Part shown: positions 1 through 7,300 of the stretch, in pieces
Layout of the letters: the number at the start of each line of letters is the position of its first letter
Numbering within the stretch: position 1 is the first letter of the stretch
Origin: a virus
Length of the DNA stretch: 29,885 bases
Direction: 5' to 3' (one strand)
IMG/VR virus record: IMGVR_UViG_3300030110_003674
Coordinates: 1 to 29,885 of that record
The notes under the pieces: model-generated
Told to the model about the DNA's origin: nothing
Databases searched by the model: none
Seen by the model: only the letters and a program-made list of their open reading frames with translations
Position numbers and translations under genes: made by a program

Positions 1-2
1 AA

Positions 3-476
3 AGTGGTGAGCATGTAAAGTATGTCCAACCCCGTGCATATATCCGTTCCGAATACGGTGCCCCGTTGGGTGAGGGTGTGGATTCATTCCGTGACCTTGA
101 GACTTTGGTTGACTATGCAAAGAAACTTTCACAGCATGTAAAATTTGTTGATGAGCGAACTGCAAAGAAAATCAAACTCAACATTAATGCTCTTATCCGT
201 GAGGGTAAAGAGATCGACAGTGAAGCATTTGCATGGGCGGGTTTATGTGATGCGTCTTTGATTGAATTCTGGCATACAGTAAATGAGATTAAATTGCAAG
301 CGTTGCAGAGTTGCAAAGACGAATCAGATTTCCAGACATGCGTGATGGGTGACCCCGAACCGATTCAGGGTGAGGGATATGTCATGGTCAGTCGCTTTGG
401 ATATTTCAAACTTGTAAACAGACGGGCATTTGCTTATGCTAATTTTAACAATGGGGCATTTGCAGTCGCACGTTAA
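3..476 (+). CDS. Unrecognised phage protein, C-terminal part (5' truncated by window edge)
   Basis: The reading frame is open from the first bases (frame starting at base 3) to TAA at 474-476, giving 157 residues. The TTG at base 66 is an internal codon, because sensible protein (HVKYVQPRAYIRSEYGAPLG) continues upstream of it. The visible part is charged and mostly helical, with KFVDERTAKKIKLN, a WAGLCDASLIEFWHTVNEIK helix, and a C-terminal beta-rich stretch GEGYVMVSRFGYFKLVNRRA. That stretch loosely resembles the strand motif that carries a catalytic Lys in nucleic-acid ligases and nucleotidyltransferases (E-G-x-V then K), but I cannot assign it on so little. No signal peptide or membrane segment is visible. 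Base composition is clearly richer in GC than the structural genes downstream. It probably belongs to a conserved marine T4-like phage family of unknown function. Confidence 0.8.
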   Translation, partial: SGEHVKYVQPRAYIRSEYGAPLGEGVDSFRDLETLVDYAKKLSQHVKFVDERTAKKIKLNINALIREGKEIDSEAFAWAGLCDASLIEFWHTVNEIKLQALQSCKDESDFQTCVMGDPEPIQGEGYVMVSRFGYFKLVNRRAFAYANFNNGAFAVAR

Positions 477-502
477 GGTCATTCGTTCGTGAATCAGACA
501 GT

Positions 503-523
503 GGGGGGCGTTGATGCCCCCCC
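503..523 (+). terminator. GC-rich hairpin after the first gene, possible terminator
   Basis: GGGGGGC (503-509) pairs with GCCCCCC (516-522) around the 6-nt loop GTTGAT, giving a perfect 7-bp stem 26 nt after the stop codon. There is no proper T-run afterwards (the following bases are CGTTATATAAAA). It could therefore be a weak terminator or a processing/stability hairpin. GC-rich hairpins of this kind are common after genes in AT-rich marine phages. Confidence 0.5.
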
Positions 524-639
524 GTTATATAAAACCGATGACTCCCCTAACCTACAAAGTGTTACGAAAGGCAGCTATAAGTATCTCTTATTATAAAAAT
601 TTTTTTCCCTATATAAAATCGACAGTGGAATTTAAAAAA

Positions 640-813
640 ATGCAAAAAAATTCTGGTGAAATTTTTACGTCCATAGAAGTCGATACAGTAACTGGGCAGT
701 ATTATACAGTAATTCCAGAAGCAGTCGTAAATGAAATGGGATGGTTCGAAGACACTTCTTTAATGTGGACAATGGACGGCAAGGAAGTAATCATAACCGA
801 ACAGGATAATTAA
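640..813 (+). CDS. Small AbrB/SpoVT-like protein (57 aa)
   Basis: I chose the ATG at 640 (MQKNSGEIFTSIEVDTVTGQ). The same frame is open back to TTG 511 and ATG 538, but that extension begins in or near the GC hairpin, is low complexity and shows no domain. The 57-residue product has the pattern of one swapped-hairpin AbrB/MazE/SpoVT half: strand SIEVD, then YYTVIPEAVVNEMGW, then a closing strand EVIITEQ. Such domains dimerise and often bind DNA as regulators or antitoxins. Here it stands alone, with no toxin gene next to it. Similar orphan proteins occur in marine T4-like phages. The function is inferred from pattern only. The upstream sequence has only a weak ribosome-binding match (AGTGGA). 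Confidence 0.6.
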   Translation: MQKNSGEIFTSIEVDTVTGQYYTVIPEAVVNEMGWFEDTSLMWTMDGKEVIITEQDN

Positions 814-814
814 C

Positions 815-833
815 TTGACAAATACTATATAAT
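815..833 (+). promoter_or_regulatory. Possible sigma-70-like -10 element upstream of the glycosyltransferase
   Basis: The 52-nt gap between the small AbrB-like gene and the glycosyltransferase contains TTGACA (815-820) and TATAAT (828-833). Both hexamers match the consensus, but only 7 bp separate them instead of about 17, so they cannot form one standard promoter. TATAAT on its own could act as a -10 box about 32 nt before the start codon. Confidence 0.3.
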
Positions 834-865
834 GGAGTATGATTCGAATGTAACTTATTATTCTT

Positions 866-1624
866 ATGGCTAAAGGATTTACAGTAAAGGCAAAATCGCC
901 TGTAACGAAAAAGAAAGACCAAGAATGGGATTATGATAAGGCAAAAGAAATGGTGAAAGGAAAGGCCATTGTATTTTGCCTACCAGGTAGAGGAGTATCA
1001 TATTCATATTTAAAAAACTTCGTACAACTCTGCTTTGACTTGGTACAATCTGGTGCGAGCATCCAAATTTCGCAGGATTATTCTTCCATGGTAAACTTTG
1101 CAAGATGCAAGTGCCTTGGAGCCAATGTACTGCGAGGACCAGATCAGAAACCATGGGACGGCAAATTAAAATACGATTATCAATTATGGATTGATAGTGA
1201 TATTGTTTTTAATTCAGAGAAGTTCTGGCAGTTAGTATTAATGGATCAAGACATTGCTGGTGGTTGGTATGCTACAGAAGATGGCAGAACAACATCAGTA
1301 GCACACTGGTTAGATGAGGAAGACTTCAGAAGTAATGGTGGAGTGATGAATCATGAAACAGTAGAGAGTATCTCAAAGCGTCGCAAACCATTCACTGTAG
1401 ATTATACAGGATTTGGATGGTTACTTATTAAGAATGGTGTATTCGAACATGAAAAGATGAAGTATCCATGGTTTGCTCCACAGATGCAAGTATTCGAATC
1501 TGGCGAAGTGCAGGACATGTGTGGCGAAGATGTTTCATTCTGTCTTGATGCAAAAGAAGCAGATTTCGAGATCTGGTGTGATCCAAGAATTCGAGTCGGA
1601 CACGAAAAAACAAGAGTTATTTAA
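866..1624 (+). CDS. GT-A-fold glycosyltransferase-like protein (252 aa)
   Basis: The product is probably a soluble nucleotide-sugar-dependent glycosyltransferase. A basic N-terminus (residues 1-18) precedes a Rossmann-like strand AIVFCLPGRG (34-43). A DxD motif lies in LWIDSDIVF (Asp110 and Asp112), the usual site for metal and nucleotide sugar. Further on are the acidic GED (220-222), in the usual position of the catalytic xED motif, and a late His246 (RVGHEK) that could complete metal binding. The length suits a single GT-A domain. No membrane segment is seen. It overlaps the next small gene by one base, so the two are probably co-translated. The start at 866 has no Shine-Dalgarno match. 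Cyanomyoviruses often carry such genes near structural genes. A role in decorating a virion protein or modifying a host glycan is plausible but not shown. Confidence 0.75.
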   Translation: MAKGFTVKAKSPVTKKKDQEWDYDKAKEMVKGKAIVFCLPGRGVSYSYLKNFVQLCFDLVQSGASIQISQDYSSMVNFARCKCLGANVLRGPDQKPWDGKLKYDYQLWIDSDIVFNSEKFWQLVLMDQDIAGGWYATEDGRTTSVAHWLDEEDFRSNGGVMNHETVESISKRRKPFTVDYTGFGWLLIKNGVFEHEKMKYPWFAPQMQVFESGEVQDMCGEDVSFCLDAKEADFEIWCDPRIRVGHEKTRVI

Positions 1625-1788
1625 TGAAGAATGAAAAGTATTCGATATATTGTGAAGGGAAGTTAATGTTCTCAGATTTAACAGAGATGGAATACTTTGA
1701 TAGGATGGAAGACTTGTCTATTCAATATTATCAGACAGGTTTTCCAGATCCTCAAGATTTAAAGACTGAAATTCACCGAGAAAACTAA
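1624..1788 (+). CDS. Small conserved cyanophage-type protein (54 aa)
   Basis: An ATG overlapping the last base of the glycosyltransferase stop (TAATG) opens a 54-residue frame ending at TAA 1786-1788. The protein starts MKNEKYSIYCEGKLMFSDL and continues TEMEYFDRMEDLSIQYYQTG, then PDPQDLKTEI. From memory this is a familiar small acidic protein in T4-like cyanophages, where the EYFDRMEDL core and the DLKTEI end are well kept. Its function is unknown. The one-base overlap suggests coupled translation with the glycosyltransferase. Confidence 0.75.
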   Translation: MKNEKYSIYCEGKLMFSDLTEMEYFDRMEDLSIQYYQTGFPDPQDLKTEIHREN

Positions 1789-1824
1789 ATGGTAACAAAA
1801 TCAACTAAAAAAGAGGCAAACTAG
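1789..1824 (+). other. 11-codon minicistron (possible leader peptide)
   Basis: ATG directly after the preceding stop opens MVTKSTKKEAN and ends in TAG. It is in the same frame as the next gene, and its TAG lies inside the AGGA that serves as that gene's ribosome-binding site. It may keep ribosomes moving into the 49-aa gene, or it may be chance. Confidence 0.25.
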
Positions 1825-1830
1825 GAAAAA

Positions 1831-1980
1831 ATGGCAGTCAAATCAAAAACAGGTTCATGGGGTTCTGAGATTATTCTTGCTTCTCCTAAAAAATCTCGTC
1901 AAGGGAATGGAAAACATACCAAATATGGGGCAACTTCTCGTAACTCGGCTCGTAAAAGGTACCGAGGACAAGGAAAATAA
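1831..1980 (+). CDS. Small basic cyanophage-type protein (49 aa)
   Basis: The frame begins MAVKSKTGSWGSEIILASPK and ends KRYRGQGK, with many Lys and Arg (about 12 of 49) and a conserved-looking middle RQGNGKHTKYGATSRN. I recognise this as a widespread small protein of T4-like cyanophages with no assigned function. The strong positive charge would suit binding to nucleic acid or to an acidic virion surface. An AGGA at 1823-1826 sits 4 nt before the ATG and supports the start. It is the last gene before the terminator at 1987-2010. Confidence 0.75.
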   Translation: MAVKSKTGSWGSEIILASPKKSRQGNGKHTKYGATSRNSARKRYRGQGK

Positions 1981-1986
1981 CCAAGG

Positions 1987-2010
1987 TGTCTCGAAAGAGG
2001 CATTTTTTTT
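1987..2010 (+). terminator. Rho-independent terminator
   Basis: TGTCTC (1987-1992) pairs with GAGGCA (1997-2002), one pair being G-U, around a stable GAAA tetraloop. Eight T follow at once (2003-2010). It starts 6 nt after the 49-aa gene and ends 13 nt before a late promoter box, so it separates two transcription units. Confidence 0.85.
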
Positions 2011-2023
2011 ATGTAAAATCACG

Positions 2024-2031
2024 TATAAATA
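2024..2031 (+). promoter_or_regulatory. T4-type late promoter for the gp25-gp6 operon
   Basis: The sequence is an exact TATAAATA, the -10 box of T4 late promoters, which is read by the phage sigma factor gp55. It lies between an intrinsic terminator and the gp25 ATG at 2050, with 18 nt from the end of the box to the ATG. Transcripts would start about 6 nt after the box and have a very short leader. Confidence 0.75.
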
Positions 2032-2049
2032 AAGAAAAACTCTTTGTTT

Positions 2050-2451
2050 ATGGCGATTCAAAGAATATCACGGGCATTTAAAGACATCTCATTGTCTTTT
2101 GAACCCCATCCAATTACAAAAGATCTACCTATATTAAAAAATGAGAATGCGATACGTAGATCTGTCAGAAATATAGTCGAAACTATACCAACTGAAAGAT
2201 TTTTTAACTCATTACTAGGTTCTGAGGTTAGAGGTAGTCTGTTTGGGTTTGTAGATGTGGGTACTGCTTCAGTTATTGAGAGCCAAATTGAAATTGCCAT
2301 AGATAATTTCGAACCAAGAGTAAATAATGTGCAAGTTCAAGTAGATCCTACACCAGATCAAAATGCATTTGATGTTACTGTTCTATTTGATATCATCGGA
2401 CAAGAGTTTCCAACTCAAGAATATTCATTCCTCTTAGAGGCAACAAGATAA
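2050..2451 (+). CDS. 25: Baseplate wedge protein gp25
   Basis: At 133 residues it is close to T4 gp25 (132). It carries the family EPR motif (FEPRV, Glu88-Arg90), which holds the gp25-gp6-gp7 core together in the T4 baseplate, followed by an alternating strand VNNVQVQVD. The N-terminal part is basic and includes DLPILKNENAIRRSVRNI, typical of the GPW/gp25 family. I chose the ATG at 2050 over the TTG at 2044 because the family begins close to this Met and the ATG lies 18 nt from the late promoter. There is no clear Shine-Dalgarno sequence. The stop is one base before the gp6 ATG, so the two are probably coupled. The protein would sit inside the wedge, near the tail tube and sheath start. Confidence 0.93.
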   Translation: MAIQRISRAFKDISLSFEPHPITKDLPILKNENAIRRSVRNIVETIPTERFFNSLLGSEVRGSLFGFVDVGTASVIESQIEIAIDNFEPRVNNVQVQVDPTPDQNAFDVTVLFDIIGQEFPTQEYSFLLEATR

Positions 2452-2452
2452 T

Positions 2453-4378
2453 ATGCCTTTTACTAAATACGCAAACTTAGATTTTGACCAAATAAAGACT
2501 TCCATTAAGGATTATCTTCGTGCAAACTCAGATTTCACAGATTTTGACTTTGATGGGTCTAATTTTTCGGTATTAATTGACACTTTAGCATACAATACAT
2601 ATATTACTGCATTTAACTCAAATATGATTGTTAATGAGTCCTTTTTAGACTCAGCAACACTTCGTGAAAATGTAGTTTCATTGGCAAGAAACATTGGTTA
2701 TGTACCACGCTCTAGAACGGCAGCAAAGGCACAAGTATCTTTTGATATCATAAGACCTGTAGGTAATTCTTCAGTCTCTGTAACCCTTCAAAGAGGTCTT
2801 GTATGCACTGGAAATGTTAATAATACTGGATATATCTTTTCAATTCCTGAAAATATAACAAAAACTTTTATAGAAGCATCAAATGGTAATTTTGTAGCAT
2901 CATTTAATTCAATAGAAATATATGAAGGAACTTTTTTAACAAATACATTTAATTATGATGGTTCTTTAGATCAAAAATTTATTCTTAAAAATGCATTTAT
3001 TGATACCTCTACAATTAATGTGTATATTAAAAAAGAAGATGAAGATGGATTAGGTATAGAATATTCTGTTGCAGATAATATTGTTAATGTAGGATCTACT
3101 TCTAGGATTTATCTTCTTCAAGAAGTGCAAGATGAACAATATCAACTATTATTTGGTGATGGATTAATCGGTAAAAAGTTAGGAACTGGAACAAATGATG
3201 ATGGAAATTTAATTACTGCGAATTATATTGTAACTGCTGGTAAAGAAGGTAATGGAGTAAGAAACTTTGCTTTCTCTGGTAGATTAGAATCATCTGATGG
3301 AAGTATTCTTAATGTTGGAAATGTTGATATAACTACAGTTCAGGAGTCTCAGAATGGCAGTGAGATAGAGTCAATTGACTCTATTAAGTATTTTGCACCT
3401 AAGATCTATTCTGCACAGAGTAGAGCAGTTACAGCCCGTGATTATGAGGCAATTATCAAGAATATTTACCCAGATACAGACACGGTATCAGTTGTTGGTG
3501 GGGAAGAATTAGATCCACCAGAATATGGAACTGTTTCTATAAGTATTAAACCTAAAAATGGAACTTTTGTTTCTGATTTTAATAAATCTAGAATTTTATC
3601 ACAATTGAAACAATATTCTATATCTGGTATAAATCAAAAAATAGTAGATCTTAAAATACTATATGTAGAAATGGATTCTTCTGTTTATTATGATTCTGCA
3701 AAAATATCTACTTCAGAATCATTAAAAACACGTGTTATTGATTCGTTAACAACTTATTCTAATTCTATAGATCTGAATGCTTTTGGTGGTAGATTTAAAT
3801 ATAGTAAAGTTCAACAAGTAATTGATAATACTGATAGTGCTATAACTTCTAATATTAGTAGAATAAGAATTAGAAGAGATTTGAGAGCATTAATAAATCA
3901 ATTTGGACAATATGAACTTTGTTTTGGTAATAAGTTCTATGTTAAAAGTGATGGATATAATATTAAATCAACAGGATTTAATATATCCACTGAAAGTGAT
4001 ACTGTATATCTAACAGATACTCCAAATGAAAATAAAAAAACTGGAGTGATATCAATAGTTAAACCAATTAGTAATGAATCTGTAAGAGTTGTAGTTAAGT
4101 CTGCAGGGACAATAGATTATATTAAAGGTGAGATTTTATTGAATACTGTAAACATCACATCTACTGATAAACCTAATAATATCATAGAAATACAGGCATT
4201 CCCAGATTCTAATGATATTATTGGATTAAAAGATTTATATTTGAATTTTAGCATTTCAAAAAGTTCAATAAATATGGTTAAGGATGTAATTGCTTCTGGT
4301 GATGAAATATCTGGAGTAGTATTCTCTAGAGATTATTATACATCAAGTTATCTAAATGGGAATTTAATAAGACAGTAA
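2453..4378 (+). CDS. 6: Baseplate wedge protein gp6
   Basis: At 641 residues the protein is near T4 gp6 (660), which forms the ring linking neighbouring wedges. The N-terminal region has the well-kept segments LIDTLAYNTYITAFNSNMIV (41-60) and SLARNIGYVPRS (76-87). In the middle, SRAVTARDYEAIIKNIYPD (starting near residue 323) followed by GTVSISIKPKNG is the Baseplate_J-like strand-helix pattern shared with P2/Mu gpJ-type proteins. The C-terminal third is beta-rich and variable. It sits between gp25 and the giant protein with 1-nt gaps on both sides, consistent with one operon and fixed stoichiometry in the wedge. No frameshift or missing segment is apparent. Confidence 0.92.
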   Translation: MPFTKYANLDFDQIKTSIKDYLRANSDFTDFDFDGSNFSVLIDTLAYNTYITAFNSNMIVNESFLDSATLRENVVSLARNIGYVPRSRTAAKAQVSFDIIRPVGNSSVSVTLQRGLVCTGNVNNTGYIFSIPENITKTFIEASNGNFVASFNSIEIYEGTFLTNTFNYDGSLDQKFILKNAFIDTSTINVYIKKEDEDGLGIEYSVADNIVNVGSTSRIYLLQEVQDEQYQLLFGDGLIGKKLGTGTNDDGNLITANYIVTAGKEGNGVRNFAFSGRLESSDGSILNVGNVDITTVQESQNGSEIESIDSIKYFAPKIYSAQSRAVTARDYEAIIKNIYPDTDTVSVVGGEELDPPEYGTVSISIKPKNGTFVSDFNKSRILSQLKQYSISGINQKIVDLKILYVEMDSSVYYDSAKISTSESLKTRVIDSLTTYSNSIDLNAFGGRFKYSKVQQVIDNTDSAITSNISRIRIRRDLRALINQFGQYELCFGNKFYVKSDGYNIKSTGFNISTESDTVYLTDTPNENKKTGVISIVKPISNESVRVVVKSAGTIDYIKGEILLNTVNITSTDKPNNIIEIQAFPDSNDIIGLKDLYLNFSISKSSINMVKDVIASGDEISGVVFSRDYYTSSYLNGNLIRQ

Positions 4379-4379
4379 T

Positions 4380-7300
4380 ATGATACAAACTGGATTTGAA
4401 TCTAGAATAAAGATTCAACAGATAATTAATAACCAATTACCTGAATTTATTTTGGATGAAAGTCCAAAATCTATAGATTTTTTAAAGCAGTATTATACTT
4501 CTCAAGAATATCAAGGTGGTCCTGTTGACATTGCAGAAAATTTAGATCAATATTTAAAGGTTGATAATTTAATACCTGAAGTTATTGTAGATAATACTAC
4601 TCTTGAATCTGATATTAATTCTACAGATACTACTATTACTGTTAATAGTACAAAAGGTTTTCCATCAGAATATGGATTATTAAAGATTGATAATGAGATA
4701 ATTACATACACTGGAATAACCTCTACCACATTTACTGGTTGTAAACGTGGATTTAGTGGTATAACCTCATATCATAGTGATTTAAATCAAGAAGAGCTTA
4801 TATTTTCAGATTCATCAAAAGAATCACATATTGCAAATAAAGATATTAAGAACTTAAGTTCTTTATTTCTCAGAGAATTTTATAAAAAATTAAGATATAC
4901 ATTCACTCCTGGATTGGAAAATGTTGATTTTGACAAATCATTGAATGCAGGAAATTTTATAAAGGAAGCACAATCCTTTTATCAATCTAAAGGTACAAAT
5001 GAATCTATTAGAATTCTTTTTAATGTTCTCTATGGAGTAACACCAAGTATAGTAAATTTAGAAGATTTTTTAATAAAACCTTCATCATCTAAATTTATTA
5101 GAAGAGAAATTGCAATTGCTGAGATAATTTCTGGAGATCCTGTTAAATTAATAGGACAAACTATTACAAAATCAACTGATAGTGCTACATCTGCATCAAT
5201 ATCGGAAGTAGAACCATTTACTAGACAAAATAAGCAATATTTTAAACTTTCACTTTTTATTGGATATGATGATAATAATTATGTTGAAGGTAATTTTCAA
5301 ATAACTCCAAATACAAAAAGTTTTGAAAAAGTTTCAGTTGGTTCTTCTATAATTTCTGTTGATTCTACAATTGGATTTGCACAAACTGGAATGGTTATAT
5401 CTGGTATCAACAGTATTACCTATTCTGATAAAAGTATTAACCAGTTTATAAATTGTTCTTGGACTACATCTTCTGGTGCTGGTGAAAATATAAATGCTAC
5501 TGATAATATTAGATCCGATGAAACTTATTTTGGATTTGAAGATGGTGATTCTTCTAAACGTGTAGAACTAAGATTAACGGGTGTATTATCTGATTTTGAA
5601 CAAATATCTGAAAATTTACAAGTATCTGAAGATGATATAATTTCAGTAAAAAATCTTGGTGATTTAATTGAGAATCCATCAAGTGATAAAACTTATAAAG
5701 AAATTTTTGCTAATTCTTGGATTTATAATACTAGTTCTTCATATGAAATTTTAAACTTTGGACAAACGTTATCATTAACTCTTAAGAGTGATATTGATAG
5801 GTCTAGTTTAAAATTAGGTGATCAAGTAGAAATAGTACAACAAGATGGTCTTGGAGGTTCTGGTGTAATTGTATATCCAACCGAATCTTCATTGGCAAGT
5901 TCTGCAGCTGCAGGTGTAATCGGATATCCATACGTTAAAACTATAAATGGTAATAGTATTGAATTAGAGAATTTTAATTTTACACCAGGAACAAATACAT
6001 CATATGCTCTTCGAAGAAAAATTAATAAAGCAACTAGTGTAAATGTTCCTATTCAATATGGTAATGGTAATATTATTAGTGACATACAAAATTTATATGT
6101 TGATAAAAAAAATGAATATGCTTATGTTGCATCTAATTCATTACCTTCAGGAGTAAGTGGATATGATGTATCTGATGGATTTGAATATACTTATGAAATA
6201 ACAAAAAAAATTAATTCATCTTCAATAGATTCTGTTAGCAATTTAACAAATATATTATCTAATGGAGAATATAGTAGTATAAAATTTGATAATAAAGCAC
6301 CTTTTATTACTGGTGATAGGATTCAATATGAACCAAGTTCAGTTCCAATTAGTGGATTAATTACAGGATCATATTATGTTGAGGTTTTACCAGATGGACA
6401 ATCTATTAGATTATACAATTCTCCATCATTTATTGAGTCTGAAGGTTATTTAAATCTTTCTCCATCTGCTGGTGTATTTGGAACTCATACATTTACATTA
6501 TATTCTCAAAGATCATCTAATATTGGATCCCAGAAATTACTTAAAAAGTTTACATTACCAGTAAATACAAAGAATGGAAATAATGAATTAACTACTCCAG
6601 GAAATATTGGAATGTTAATTAATGGTGTAGAGATTAAAAATTATAAATCTCATGATAAAGTTTATTATGGAGGAATAGAATCTATAGATGTATTAAATGG
6701 TGGTAGTGAATATGATGTTATTAATCTTCCCACATTAACAGTTTCTGCTGGTATTGCATCAACTGCTTTTAGTCAACTTGTAGTTAGTGGAAGTGTTAAA
6801 AAAGTTTATGTGGATCAACTAGATTTTGATATTTCAGAAGTAAATTCCGTTACAGTAAGTGGTGGTAATGGTAGTGGAGCAGTTATTAAACCAATACTTA
6901 ATATTAGATCTAGAGAAGTTTCATTTGATGGAAGACCAACTACAAATTCTGGTGGAATAACAACAGGAGGATATCAATTAATCTTCTCAGAAAATCATTA
7001 TTTTACAAATGGGCAAGAAGTTATATATGATTCTAATAATAATGATCCTATAGGTGTTGGTATTGGAACATCAACATTATCTAATGGTGGACATTATTTC
7101 ACATCAATTGATAACAATTTAACAGTTAAATTATATGAATCATTTAATTCATATTCTAGTGGAATTAATACTGTAGGATTTACTACTTTCAATACTTCAG
7201 GTATTCATAAATTTAAGACTCTTAATAATAAAAAGACAATATCTAGAGTTGATGTGATTGATGGTGGTGATGGATATACTAATAGAAAACTAATAGTAAA

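Noticed and set aside
66-68. TTG at 66 as the start of the first gene
   Set aside because: The same frame is open and protein-like up to the window edge, so the gene begins outside the window.
511-639. N-terminal extension of the small AbrB-like protein to TTG 511 or ATG 538
   Set aside because: The extension starts in or near the GC hairpin, is low complexity and shows no domain. The recognisable part begins after the ATG at 640.
815-833. TTGACA plus TATAAT as a complete sigma-70 promoter
   Set aside because: Only 7 bp separate the two hexamers, far below the usual 16-18. Only the TATAAT is kept, as a weak possibility.
2044-2049. TTG at 2044 as the gp25 start
   Set aside because: The ATG at 2050 is two codons downstream, fits the family N-terminus and has the same promoter spacing as gp8.
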